DNA of 46,717 nt from Gammaproteobacteria bacterium (GCA_029862005.1 JAOTYD010000026.1:1-46717), one strand, 5' to 3'; positions 1 to 7,500 are shown, counted from the stretch's first letter. A program made the numbers and translations. Notes: generated by a model from the sequence alone, not told the origin.

Positions 1-554
1 ATGCCACGAATGCGCATTTGGACTATCCGTATGGAACCGATTTCACTTACGACGAAGGCTGGGACCTGGGCAGCAGGCCTGCTGCTCGCTTTCTGGCATT
101 AGTTTCCCAGCTGTTTTATCGGGCATACAGATCGGGCCCGATGCGCGCATTGATGAATGCTGTCCTGTTACCCAAGCCTGGCGAGGGGCCATCAAGAAAA
201 GCGCGTGAAAAAGGCAAATTTGAGTTTCAATTAATTGCTCGAACGCGATTAGGTCATCGACTGATGCTCATGGTTAGCGGCGATCGCGATCCCGGGTATG
301 GCTCGTCAAGTCGCATGATTGGAGAAGTGGCGGTCTGCTTAGCGCAGGACCTGTCGAAAAGTGATTTGCCTGGTGGCTTTTGGACGCCTGGCGCCGCCAT
401 AGCAGAAAAAATCATTCCACGGCTCATTGAAAATGCTGGAATGAAGTTCGCCTTACTGACCGAAGCAGGAGACCGCTGTCTTATTGGATCCGAATTGCTC
501 GTAAGCGAGAAGCTGAACGCTGGCGAGAGTCGCAAGGTAGAGGGTTCCGCATAA
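1..554 (+). CDS. Saccharopine dehydrogenase-like / trans-acting enoyl reductase family protein, C-terminal part (5' truncated by window)
   Basis: The reading frame is open from the window edge (frame of base 3) to TAA at 552-554, so about 183 C-terminal residues are seen and the N-terminal NAD(P)-binding domain lies outside. The part seen carries the block PGYGSSSRMIGEVAVCLA followed by GGFWTPGAAIAEKIIPRL. I recognise these as the conserved C-terminal features of saccharopine dehydrogenase-like oxidoreductases. The true substrate in this family is usually unknown. The next gene starts inside its stop codon, so the two are probably co-transcribed. The family call is fairly sure; the function is not. 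Confidence 0.7.
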   Translation, partial: ATNAHLDYPYGTDFTYDEGWDLGSRPAARFLALVSQLFYRAYRSGPMRALMNAVLLPKPGEGPSRKAREKGKFEFQLIARTRLGHRLMLMVSGDRDPGYGSSSRMIGEVAVCLAQDLSKSDLPGGFWTPGAAIAEKIIPRLIENAGMKFALLTEAGDRCLIGSELLVSEKLNAGESRKVEGSA

Positions 555-1009
555 TGATAAACGCACCTATGCGAATGAAAGCAGCACTCGCCATTTACTT
601 ATTTATTGGTGCGATAGATATCATACTTGGGGTGAGGTATTTCTCTTCAAAAGAGTTTATGTCTTATCATTCCCAGGCGGTCGGCGCTCCTTGGCAAGAG
701 GTTGATTTGGGCGCCCAGACGTTGATATTGGCGCTCATGAAAGTCGCTGGCGCGGGGTGGTTTATCTTGGGTTTTTTCACCATTATTCTGGCATTAGCGG
801 CGTTTAAAACGGGTAGCGCCGTTGCGAGGTGGACGTTACCGATGGGGACGCTCATTTTTTATTTGGCGAGTTTTGCAGCTACCTGGGGGGTATACCAAGA
901 AACGGGAGCGCCAACGCCCTGGGGGCAGTCTTTAGCGGTGATTGGATTTGCGTTGCTCGCTTTGGTTATAGACGCGCCTTGGTCCCCGCGTGTTTTGGAC
1001 ACGAAATAA
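554..1009 (+). CDS. Four-helix integral membrane protein, unknown function
   Basis: This 151-residue ORF starts at an ATG that overlaps the upstream stop codon by one base, which suggests translational coupling. The protein has about four hydrophobic stretches (roughly residues 10-27, 57-82, 92-110 and 124-142) separated by short loops, so an inner-membrane location is likely. I do not recognise a catalytic motif. The coupling to a saccharopine-dehydrogenase-like enzyme suggests an accessory membrane role, but this is only inference. Confidence 0.6.
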   Translation: MINAPMRMKAALAIYLFIGAIDIILGVRYFSSKEFMSYHSQAVGAPWQEVDLGAQTLILALMKVAGAGWFILGFFTIILALAAFKTGSAVARWTLPMGTLIFYLASFAATWGVYQETGAPTPWGQSLAVIGFALLALVIDAPWSPRVLDTK

Positions 1010-1097
1010 TGCAAGCGCTTGTTAAATATGGTGTAGCAGCCACGATGATATGGGGAGAATGGATGGCTAAAATACTTTGCACGACAGTGTGGGCTAA

Positions 1098-1121
1098 TCG
1101 CAGCTGGCACTCCAGCTGCGA
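1098..1121. other. Perfect 10-bp stem-loop just upstream of a Shine-Dalgarno sequence
   Basis: TCGCAGCTGG (1098-1107) and CCAGCTGCGA (1112-1121) are perfect inverted repeats around a 4-base loop. The hairpin ends 3 bases before the GAGGAG ribosome-binding site (1124-1129) of the SnoaL-like gene and has no T-tract. It could be a processing or stability element in the leader, or a factor-dependent terminator for the upstream operon. Confidence 0.5.
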
Positions 1122-1134
1122 CTGAGGAGAAACG

Positions 1135-1529
1135 ATGATGGAAGCTATACACCCAAACTTGTCTCTTCTGAAAAAATCAATCTGCAAGACCTGGATGCGT
1201 GTAAAAGTATTATTGCTGACGATTTTGTTTGGCACTACTTCAATCGACATTTACCTGAGTTGGAAGGCGACTATCGCGGTGTTGACGGGTTGAAGAGCTT
1301 CTTTGCCAAGCTGGGTGAAAGAAGTGACAGTAGTTTTCGAGTGAATGTAATCGATGGTCGGGCGGCTGGCGATGAACTAGTTGCCACTCAGGTGTGCAAT
1401 TGCATGAACTTGGAAGGCAGCTCAATAGAGTTCGATGCTGTCGTTGTTTGGCGAATCGTCAATGGTAAAGTTGCCGAAGCGTGGGATATTCCCGCAGTCA
1501 ATACGATTCGGCCTGTCGAGAAGGGTTAG
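1135..1529 (+). pseudogene. SnoaL-like / NTF2-fold protein with an apparent frameshift in an A6 run
   Basis: A strong Shine-Dalgarno GAGGAG (1124-1129) precedes ATGATG at 1135. That frame encodes MMEAIHPNLSLLKK and then loses family-like sequence. The adjacent frame, open across 1176-1529, encodes INLQDLDACKSIIADDF and onward through DFVWHYFNRHLP, GVDGLKSFF and VVVWRIVNGKVAEAW, which is a typical NTF2-like/SnoaL polyketide-cyclase fold. The two frames join at AAAAAA (1171-1176), so one base has been lost or gained there. Together they give a protein of about 130 residues, the normal family length. It may be a real inactivation, programmed slippage or a sequencing error. The only intact ATG-like start in the second frame (1260) would remove the first half of the fold. 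Confidence 0.6.
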
Positions 1530-1746
1530 GGCTCTTGTTCCATGTTTGCCAGCTGGACAGCCTCGGATTGAGTCGGACCCGATAAGGCGTCTATCAATTT
1601 CGTTGCGGCGAATGTCCGAAACTGGCCTATTTCCGCAGCCTGGTAGCTGTTTTTTAGGGCAGCTCTGGGGAATGCAGGCGCTTTCCGAGGCCAAGCGCAG
1701 CGTTCGAAAATGTGCTGCTATGCGCAACACCGGTTGATGGACCCCC
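1530..1746. other. Intergenic stretch with no supported gene
   Basis: Short ORFs exist on both strands here, but they show no family signature, no Shine-Dalgarno sequence, and compositions dominated by R, S, P and C, as in out-of-frame translation. I see no clear terminator. The stretch lies between the ends of two convergent genes. Confidence 0.4.
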
Positions 1747-2118
1747 TCAGGTCAGATCAAGCGCATATTCCCGTAGAACATTTAGAGGCACTGTATCAAG
1801 CGCGGCTTCATGCGTGCGTTTAAGATAGACCCGTGGCGCTTTCCCATCCTGATGCGCCTCAAGCCAGCGCCCTGCACAAAGACACCAGCAATCGCCTGCC
1901 TTCAGTCCTGGAAAACCGAACTCGGGTCTTTCCGTTATCAGGTCGTTTCCCCGACCAAGGGAATACTCCAGAAACTCATCAGACAGGCTGGCGCAGACAG
2001 TATGCGAACCATGGTCCTGCGCCCCCGTGTTGCAACATCCATCACGATAAAAGCCCGTTGCCGGGTCCTGTCCATAAGGCTCGAGGGCCTCGCCGAAAAC
2101 ATTCTTTGAATCATTCAT
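1747..2118 (-). CDS. DUF2237 family conserved protein
   Basis: This 123-residue protein matches the DUF2237 pattern from end to end: NVFGEALEPYGQDPATGFYR, then DGCCNTGAQDHGSHTVCA, DEFLEYSLGRGNDL, PEFGFPGLKAGDCWCLCA and a C-terminal HEAALDTVPLNVLREYA. The conserved Cys pairs and His of the family are present. It is full length for the family, which is widespread in proteobacteria and has no settled function; a metal-binding role is often assumed from the cysteines. It is transcribed leftward, convergent with the SnoaL-like gene. Confidence in the family is high. Confidence 0.85.
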   Translation of the reverse strand: MNDSKNVFGEALEPYGQDPATGFYRDGCCNTGAQDHGSHTVCASLSDEFLEYSLGRGNDLITERPEFGFPGLKAGDCWCLCAGRWLEAHQDGKAPRVYLKRTHEAALDTVPLNVLREYALDLT

Positions 2119-2181
2119 AGCCGAATTTTACACTCGACCGTCAACCACTGCATGTAAGACAAGAAAAACTGGCAGGTATTT

Positions 2182-2257
2182 TGAGCTTCCGCTTATGGCC
2201 GTTCTCAGAAGCCCAGGCAGCCCATTTCAGCGTCTGCTATGGAGAATACAGACTCTA
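2182..2257. repeat. Dispersed degenerate repeat, copy A
   Basis: It contains TTATGGCCGTTCTCAGAAG (19 bases identical to copy B at 3264-3340) and, about 30 bases later, GTCTGCT followed by GGAGAAT. The same two-block layout (TGTCCGCTTATGGCCG-like, then GTCTGCT-GAGAA-like) recurs at 3264, 4811, 7391 and 8118. Confidence 0.55.
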
Positions 2258-2313
2258 AGATTACATAAATCCGGGGTCTGACAAATAGTTCACAGCTGTA
2301 TTTGGCTGGTTCC

Positions 2314-2724
2314 CTAGGACGGGTCGGCTCCGCGTGCGATCAAATACGCCTTGCGCGCCCAGAATAGAAGATCGACCACGGGATAATTGGTCCGGAACAA
2401 ATCGAATGCGACCCAGTCGGGGCCAACTTCGGTGGCATTCAAGCCCCCGGTCTCCAGGGCACGCCCCTTGAATGTTTCGTCGAGGCGAAAACCAATCTGG
2501 GACATTCCGTACGCAACAGCGAATACCACGTCCTGTGTTGTGAGAACAATATAACCATAGTTTGCCGGCTCGGAACTGTACAGTTGTACATCGCCAAGCG
2601 GTGCAGAAGCTTCAATAAGGACGTCTGCAACGTCGGAGTGGGCATTCTTACCTTGGAGGAACATCAATATGTCTTGATTCTTGTCGTTGCTTACAGAAGC
2701 GGGTAGGGGCTGCAACTTGGGCAT
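2314..2724 (-). CDS. Hypothetical protein (orphan), 136 residues
   Basis: I do not recognise this family. The sequence is protein-like: it alternates hydrophobic and polar residues, has an aromatic-rich middle (PANYGYIVLTTQDVVFAVAY) and an amphipathic C-terminal helix (VVDLLFWARKAYLIARG). It has no signal peptide or membrane segment, so it is probably cytoplasmic. The stretch GPDWVAFDLFRTNYPVVDLL looks like the end of a compact alpha/beta domain. The Shine-Dalgarno match is weak (GAG about 8 bases upstream). It lies in the same leftward array as the DUF2237 and ABM-like genes, but is separated from each. Confidence 0.5.
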   Translation of the reverse strand: MPKLQPLPASVSNDKNQDILMFLQGKNAHSDVADVLIEASAPLGDVQLYSSEPANYGYIVLTTQDVVFAVAYGMSQIGFRLDETFKGRALETGGLNATEVGPDWVAFDLFRTNYPVVDLLFWARKAYLIARGADPS

Positions 2725-2765
2725 CTATGGATCTCGATTTGCGACTAAAATAGTCTGCCTAACGC

Positions 2766-3161
2766 TCACACCAGCGGCCTTGCGTTAGCCAGGTCCGACT
2801 GCATGTCCTTGTTAGAATTGTCATGTATTGTCCTGCTATCAGATGGCGCTTGTTCTCGATTAAGCATTCCATAGTCTCTGCTAACATTTGCTACTCTCAA
2901 CCGGTAATCCGAAAATACCCCATCACGACCTTTTTCTTGTGCGAGACGGTGTGATTCAATGTTTCTCCATTCTTCTATCGCTTTTTCATCTCTCCAAAAT
3001 GAGAGTGATAATAATTTTCCTTCGACCGAAAAGCTTGAAAACCTTTCTATTGAAATAAAACCATCAATATTCTCTAATTTCGGTTTCAATTTGGCAGCAA
3101 TATCTAAATATTCTTGTACTTTCCCTTCAGCCGGAAACACTTCAAAAATCACAGCAATCAC
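2766..3161 (-). CDS. Antibiotic biosynthesis monooxygenase (ABM)-fold protein
   Basis: This 131-residue protein has a ferredoxin-like dimeric alpha/beta-barrel N-terminus typical of the ABM/YgiN group: MIAVIFEVFPAEGKVQEYLD, DGFISIERFSS, KLLSLSFWRDEKAIEEWR and HRLAQEKGRD. These proteins act on quinones, heme or small aromatics, or have no known substrate. The start is GTG at 3161, chosen because AGAGGAG lies 8-9 bases upstream on the minus strand. The last 30 residues are hydrophilic and not part of the fold. The gene and its upstream region are markedly more AT-rich than the main chromosome to the right, which suggests a separate origin. Confidence 0.75.
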   Translation of the reverse strand: MIAVIFEVFPAEGKVQEYLDIAAKLKPKLENIDGFISIERFSSFSVEGKLLSLSFWRDEKAIEEWRNIESHRLAQEKGRDGVFSDYRLRVANVSRDYGMLNREQAPSDSRTIHDNSNKDMQSDLANARPLV

Positions 3162-3263
3162 AATTTTTTCTCCTCTTTGCGAGATTAAATTATCGCTATA
3201 TCTGAAAATCTAACCTCGTTTTTATAAGGCTTTCGCCTTGATAACATATTATTACTTTATCAT

Positions 3264-3340
3264 TGGGTGTCTGATTATGGCCGTTCTCAGAAGTTGAATT
3301 AGGTTTCGTCAGTGTCTGTCTTGGAGAATGGAGCCAGGGT
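3264..3340. repeat. Dispersed degenerate repeat, copy B
   Basis: It shares TTATGGCCGTTCTCAGAAG exactly with copy A. A second block, GTGTCTGTCTTGGAGAATGG, follows about 30 bases later at the spacing seen in copy A. Confidence 0.55.
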
Positions 3341-3352
3341 TAAATTATATTT

Positions 3353-3505
3353 TTATGCCAGGCGAGTCCTGGTGGCACCACAGCGCCGACATACATCCTT
3401 TTCAACAGCGTCAGTGCCAAATTCAAAAGTGACGTTAGCTACACGATAATCATGGAACCCCAACCAGCAAAGAATTTGGCCTAGTAGGGGTGGTAGCTTT
3501 ACCAT
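3353..3505 (-). CDS. Small CxxC zinc-ribbon-like protein, 50 residues
   Basis: A short ORF starts at ATG (3503-3505, minus strand) and ends with TAA at 3353-3355. Its protein begins MVKLPPLLGQILCWLGFHDY and ends DVCRRCGATRTRLA. A Cys-Trp-Leu-Gly-Phe-His segment followed about 20 residues later by CRRCGA resembles small DUF1660-like zinc-binding proteins often carried by phages and accessory DNA. A GGGGA sequence lies upstream as a possible ribosome-binding site. The ORF overlaps the edge of repeat B only slightly. No other gene competes for this stretch. The family link is tentative, but the CxxCG pattern and the amphipathic start argue for a real gene. Confidence 0.55.
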   Translation of the reverse strand: MVKLPPLLGQILCWLGFHDYRVANVTFEFGTDAVEKDVCRRCGATRTRLA

Positions 3506-3992
3506 TTCAGTAGTCCCCATTCGATTGACAGCCTGATTCTACACCCGGGTTAAGATTATTGCTGCTCACTGTAAGCCGACGCTTAAAATACTGAGGCCAG
3601 AGGCGATTTTCGACCCGAAGCCGTCACTCAGATATGCAATATCAAGGACTTCATGGCGCCCTAACCGATCCTTTAGTACCGCTGGAATGGGTATCAAATG
3701 GCGATTCACCTCGCCGGATTAAAGGTAGAATTTTGACGACTAACGGTCCAATTCGCTGCCGATTAACACCTATGCTTAGTGTGCACTTACTTAAATGTGA
3801 ACCTCATCACACATACAGGGATAGTCGTACCGTCAATTTCAGGATCGAAAAAGTGAGTTGCTAAAGATTCTGGGACGAGTCAACCCGAAGTTTATTCTTC
3901 TCTTTTCCTCGTGTGTAAAGTTCATAGCGCAAATTTCCACTAAAAGCGCTAGGTGCATTTATTAACGATTAATTAACCAAGAGGGAATTATA
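3506..3992. other. Intergenic region without a convincing gene
   Basis: A 76-codon rightward ORF (3634-3864) is possible, but it has no recognisable domain or good ribosome-binding site and I do not call it. The last 100 bases are AT-rich and probably contain the promoter of the secreted protein at 3993. Confidence 0.4.
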
Positions 3993-4385
3993 ATGCGTAG
4001 AGAAAATTTAAAAACCCGGATACTTACCGTTGCGATTTTGGCTTTATCAACTAGTTGGGCGGTTGCTGCACCACCTGTTGACAAGCCAGAAAAACCCGCC
4101 AAGCCCACCAAAATTACGATACTGCATTGTGGCTGCAGTGATTCGGGCGACGCTTTGGTGATGAAGGAAATCTCGGTATCCTCAAAAAGCTTGGGCCACC
4201 AAAATCACTCTACCAGTTCCGTGGAGTCCTGTGATGTTATAGACGAAGATGGCAATGTAACCGCCACCAACAACTTCTCTCGAGTGGCCCCGGACTGTAT
4301 CGTTGAGCCAGAGGGAAGGCTAGGCTTCCTTTCTTGTGATATTGTAATACCTGGGGCGGGTGAAGTATGTGGATTACAGGAATAA
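3993..4385 (+). CDS. Secreted cysteine-containing protein, unknown function
   Basis: This 130-residue protein begins with a clear Sec signal: a basic N-terminus (MRRENLKTR), a hydrophobic core (ILTVAILALSTSWAVA) and probable cleavage at AVAA-PP. A short Pro/Lys linker (PVDKPEKPAKPTK) leads into a domain with six cysteines (HCGCSD, VESCDV, PDCIVE, LSCDIV, EVCGL), suggesting disulfides in the periplasm or outside the cell. A GAGGG Shine-Dalgarno lies 7-8 bases before the ATG. I do not recognise the family. A perfect hairpin at 4496-4523 may end its transcript. Confidence 0.65.
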   Translation: MRRENLKTRILTVAILALSTSWAVAAPPVDKPEKPAKPTKITILHCGCSDSGDALVMKEISVSSKSLGHQNHSTSSVESCDVIDEDGNVTATNNFSRVAPDCIVEPEGRLGFLSCDIVIPGAGEVCGLQE

Positions 4386-4495
4386 GCCTTCCGAGTCAAT
4401 GTACGTGAATGCAACGTAGGGACCTCCTATGTGTTGAAATAGATGTAGCCCTCCGGCAAACCCATCTGTTTTTGTTGGCCCCAGTTGCTGACCAT

Positions 4496-4523
4496 GGTGT
4501 CCACCTAGATTTAGGTGGACACC
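4496..4523. terminator. Perfect 12-bp stem-loop, likely terminator of the secreted-protein gene
   Basis: GGTGTCCACCTA (4496-4507) pairs perfectly with TAGGTGGACACC (4512-4523) around the loop GATT. It lies 110 bases after the stop codon of the secreted protein. The following TCTTTG is a poor T-tract, so termination is likely but not certain. Confidence 0.5.
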
Positions 4524-4810
4524 TCTTTGCCTACTGTCAGCAACGACACTCATCATCGGCTGGCAAATAGCCATCAATTATCCCGAATCGTTTTCTCTGC
4601 ACTTCTTTTTTTGCTCATCATCGTTTCCTCATCAAGGTTAACGATGAACTAAAACTGTCTCTTAGTAAATCAGGCTAGCGGTCCACATTGGGCTGACGGG
4701 GAACAGGCCTCTTAATAATTATTAGAGGATGGGCATTTATATCGGCATATTCCATGTTAAACATGAAACCGCAACTTTAATTTTCAAATTATAGCCCAGT
4801 CCCAAATGCT

Positions 4811-4920
4811 AATGTCCGCTTCTGGCCGAAGATTGCCACTGTTAGAGAGGTTTTCAGCGTCTGCTTTCGAGAAAACAGGCACTCGAACTCGATCGATCAG
4901 CTACGAAAACCGATCCTTCA
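4811..4920. repeat. Dispersed degenerate repeat, copy C (most complete)
   Basis: It reads TGTCCG (4813-4818), CTGGCCGAAGATTGCC (from 4822) and GTCTGCTTTCGAGAAAAC (4859-4876), then an ACTCGAT block and a CGATCCTTCA tail. CTGGCCGAAGATTGCC is identical in copy D, and the second block differs from copy D by one base. Confidence 0.65.
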
Positions 4921-5117
4921 CTCAGATTTGAAACGCCAGGAGTCGCTTCCTGCCTGAAACAGGCTTTCGAGGAACAACGAACCAAAAATGTTAACCGATA
5001 GGACCGCCCGACTTGTCGTAGTGGAATGAAACTTGAGCGCCACGAAATCCAAAATACATCGGCTACCACGTCGATGTGCAGATAATGGAGCAGTTTTAAT
5101 AATTAGATGTCTGAACG

Positions 5118-5669
5118 TCATCCCCGTAAGCGGGGATTATATAATAGTTCATCAGTATCATAAGCTCCACTTACGTTTAAATTCAGTAGTGGAGGGAACA
5201 ACTCGGATTCGCGCAGACTCTCCGCAAGCATCGCGATAAAACTTTTTTTTAATCGGTCTTCAGTAAACACGTGTTGAACATCGATAACATCAAAATATTT
5301 GTTATCTTCATAATTTTCATTCCATTGGATTAATGGGCATTCCTCCCTGATATGAATCGAGCTGCCAATTCCCTTATGGATAGATCGAACTTCAATTTCA
5401 CCAGACTCATGATTTTCATTAAGGTAGAGACAGGAGCTAATTTCCACTTCGAGTTGATTTTGTAGTGCGTTACGAGGATGAATTTCACCGATCAAGTGCA
5501 CCATTCGGGAGGTATTAATACTTTGGTCAACCAGATTGTACGTACTCAGGGCATCGTCGGGCGCAAAACTGTGCCCACCGTCTTTGAAAATAATCTTACC
5601 GACGGTCAGGACATTTTCAACAATGTTGGCCGCATAGTATTTTGAAATATCCTGGAAATCTTCAATCAT
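5118..5669 (-). CDS. Hypothetical protein (orphan), 183 residues
   Basis: I do not recognise this family. The protein is acidic, without a signal peptide or membrane segment, and probably cytoplasmic. The sequence is rich in I, N, E and D, reflecting AT-rich DNA unlike the main chromosome. It looks coding: few rare-pattern residues and plausible secondary structure such as VENVLTVGKIIF and LEVEISSCLYLNE. The last codons form a GC-rich hairpin (5120-5137). The ribosome-binding site is weak. It sits between repeat copies C and D next to the insertion sequence, so recent acquisition is likely. Confidence 0.5.
   Translation of the reverse strand: MIEDFQDISKYYAANIVENVLTVGKIIFKDGGHSFAPDDALSTYNLVDQSINTSRMVHLIGEIHPRNALQNQLEVEISSCLYLNENHESGEIEVRSIHKGIGSSIHIREECPLIQWNENYEDNKYFDVIDVQHVFTEDRLKKSFIAMLAESLRESELFPPLLNLNVSGAYDTDELLYNPRLRG
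5120..5137. terminator. GC-rich stem-loop at the end of the 183-residue ORF
   Basis: ATCCCCG and CGGGGAT form a perfect 7-bp stem around TAAG. It covers the last codons and stop of the leftward orphan gene. There is no strong T-tract on the minus strand, so it may stabilise the 3' end rather than terminate. Confidence 0.35.
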
Positions 5670-6007
5670 TGAAATTGCACCCGAATTCTAAGCAGTTATC
5701 GCTATTAGTAAATATAGCTCAATAAACGAAAGTAAATATGACTTAAAAATAATATTGCAAATGCTTTGTAAAGCGTGTCCCAAATATCAAATACCGATTA
5801 GCTGAGCACGATAAAAACTTTTCATAAATGAAGCAAATTATGGCTAATTTGGATTAAAGATTAAAAAAAGCGGGATTACATTAGGTGGCACGCAGATATC
5901 AATTGCACCGGCTGAACCAAGGAGTTCTAAGCTGTGGTTTTATATCTACTGAAGGCCTGCACTGTGCTGGAAGCAGAGGTAAGGGAGTAAATTGAGAGTG
6001 TCCGTAT
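5670..6007. other. AT-rich intergenic region left of the insertion sequence
   Basis: The first 200 bases are strongly AT-rich without a gene and probably hold the promoter of the leftward orphan gene. The final bases TGTCCG (5999-6004) are the left half of the repeat copy interrupted by the IS element. Confidence 0.4.
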
Positions 6008-7383
6008 ATGGACTCCTCCTCGTTTGCAAGTAATCGGTTTGTGGCAGCTGGCTCGACTGCATACGTATATCCGGCCTCTTCAGGAGGCATACGTTGATGC
6101 CGGGCCATAATGGGGTTTTCGCGCGCCGATTCCCTACTGTTCCTTCGTGTTATTACACACACGGACACTCCCGGGTTTTACCGGCGCCGGTTCGACCTGT
6201 TTGCCATTAACCGCTTACTTCGCAATCGTCAATTGAATAAACTTTCCTCGTTACCGGTATTTAATTTACTGATGCTGCCGCTAAATCCGGATCATAATCA
6301 ACACCACTGGTCATCATCGCCCAGGCCATTCGTGCCATCTTGTTGGCTAGCGCCACGGCCACCACATTGGCATGTCGCCGGGACTGAAGATCGATGATCC
6401 AGCGACTCAGTCGATCATCTTTATCTTTAGCCGTGCGCATCGCAGAACGGGCACCGTGAACCAGTAAACAGCGTAGATAGGCATCACCGCGCTTACTGAT
6501 CCCGAGTAACCGATCCTTGCCACCGGAACTGTGCTGCCTGGGAGTTAAACCCAGGGCTGCTGCCATGTCTCGACTTTTACGGTATTGTTTTCCATCCCCG
6601 ATGGTGGCTACCAGGGCCGTCGCAATCAACGGACCCACACCGCGCAACTGCTGCAAACGTCTGGCCGTGGGATCTTCTTGTGCAACCACCGCGATCTGTT
6701 TATCCAGTTCAGCCATCCGCTGATCCAGGGCATACAAGTCTCCCCATAACCCCTGAAGGAGCTGCCTGAACAAGAAAGTTAAACCATTGTCAGCATCTTC
6801 CAACCACTGAGGGATGGCTCTACGTAGAGCATGTAACTGTAGCGGGGCTACCAGACCATACTCGGTGACCAGACCGCGGATCTGATTCGCCTTGCCGATA
6901 CGGTGGCTCTTGATCTCATCCCGGATACGATGCATCGCTTGCAGATCCTGTTGTTCGACCGTTTTTACCTTGATCGGATACATATCGGGTCTGCCCATCG
7001 CCTCGCAGATGGCCTGGGCATCATTGGCATCGTTCTTGTTACTCTTGATATAGGGCTTGACGAACTGTGGCGGGATGATTTTCACCGGGTAACCTTGCTG
7101 CATCAATTGTCTGGCCCAGTGATGAGCACCGGCACAGGCTTCCATGCCGATCTCGGTCCCGGGTTCAACCGTATCGCATAAAACCGGTAACCATTTGGAC
7201 CGGGATAACTGTCGCTTCCACACGGTTTTACCTTTGTAATCGGCGCCGTGTAACTGAAAAACATTTTTTGCCAAATCAACACCAACTCGATTAATCTTCA
7301 TCGTGGACTCCTCTTTCTCGTTAACTGAAATGTCACAATCTCAGTTTGGCACATCGATGCCGGTAGAGTGAGGAGGAGTCCAT
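6008..7383 (-). mobile_element. IS110 family, IS1111-subgroup insertion sequence
   Basis: One DEDD transposase gene (6261-7301, leftward) is bracketed by a perfect 14-bp inverted repeat: ATGGACTCCTCCTC at 6008-6021 and GAGGAGGAGTCCAT at 7370-7383. The IS1111 subgroup is known to have such subterminal inverted repeats and no target duplication, so the real ends are probably a few bases outside these. About 240 bases of non-coding element DNA separate the transposase stop from the left repeat. The flanks TGTCCG (left) and TTCCTGGCCGAAG (right) join to give the dispersed repeat sequence, showing that the target was a repeat copy. The copy looks intact. Confidence 0.85.
6261..7301 (-). CDS. IS110/IS1111-type DEDD transposase
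   Basis: The 346-residue protein is full length for the family. The N-terminal RuvC-like domain begins MKINRVGVDLAKNVFQLHG (first catalytic Asp in VDLAKN) and continues through GMEACAGAHHWARQL and KSNKNDANDAQAICEA. The C-terminal transposase-20 domain has QLRGVGPLIATALVATIGD, AAALGLTPRQHSSGGK, and the serine-containing LGISKRGDAYLRCLLVHGAR. It catalyses excision and site-directed insertion of the element through a circular intermediate. A GAGGAG Shine-Dalgarno lies 7 bases before the ATG. No frameshift is visible. Confidence 0.93.
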   Translation of the reverse strand: MKINRVGVDLAKNVFQLHGADYKGKTVWKRQLSRSKWLPVLCDTVEPGTEIGMEACAGAHHWARQLMQQGYPVKIIPPQFVKPYIKSNKNDANDAQAICEAMGRPDMYPIKVKTVEQQDLQAMHRIRDEIKSHRIGKANQIRGLVTEYGLVAPLQLHALRRAIPQWLEDADNGLTFLFRQLLQGLWGDLYALDQRMAELDKQIAVVAQEDPTARRLQQLRGVGPLIATALVATIGDGKQYRKSRDMAAALGLTPRQHSSGGKDRLLGISKRGDAYLRCLLVHGARSAMRTAKDKDDRLSRWIIDLQSRRHANVVAVALANKMARMAWAMMTSGVDYDPDLAAASVN

Positions 7384-7390
7384 CCCATTG

Positions 7391-7500
7391 TTCCTGGCCG
7401 AAGATTGCCTCCTACTATGACTTTATGAGAGTCTGCTTCCGAGAAAACTGAACCTCAAACTCGATTATTCAGCGATGATAGCCGACCCGCAGCAGTCGTT
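7391..7500. repeat. Dispersed degenerate repeat, copy D, right part (interrupted by the IS)
   Basis: CTGGCCGAAGATTGCC (7394-7409) and GTCTGCTTCCGAGAAAAC (7431-7448) match copy C, followed by an ACTCGATTATTCAGCGATGA tail. The missing first block TGTCCG is on the other side of the IS at 5999-6004. Confidence 0.65.

Larger units (their letters stand above)
4386..5117. other. AT-rich intergenic region with hairpins and a repeat copy
   Basis: No credible gene is seen in this 730-base stretch. It contains the hairpin at 4496-4523, a nearly palindromic AT-rich element around 4708-4728 (CCTC, then TAATAATTATTA, then GAGG), the palindrome CATGTTAAACATG near 4752, and repeat copy C at 4811-4920. Confidence 0.45.

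Noticed and set aside
3634-3864. Rightward ORF of 76 codons in the accessory region
   Set aside because: No domain, no ribosome-binding site and a sequence that does not look protein-like.
5899-6168. Minus-strand ORF of 89 codons crossing the left end of the insertion sequence
   Set aside because: It spans the element boundary and the inverted repeat, so it is a chance frame created by the insertion.
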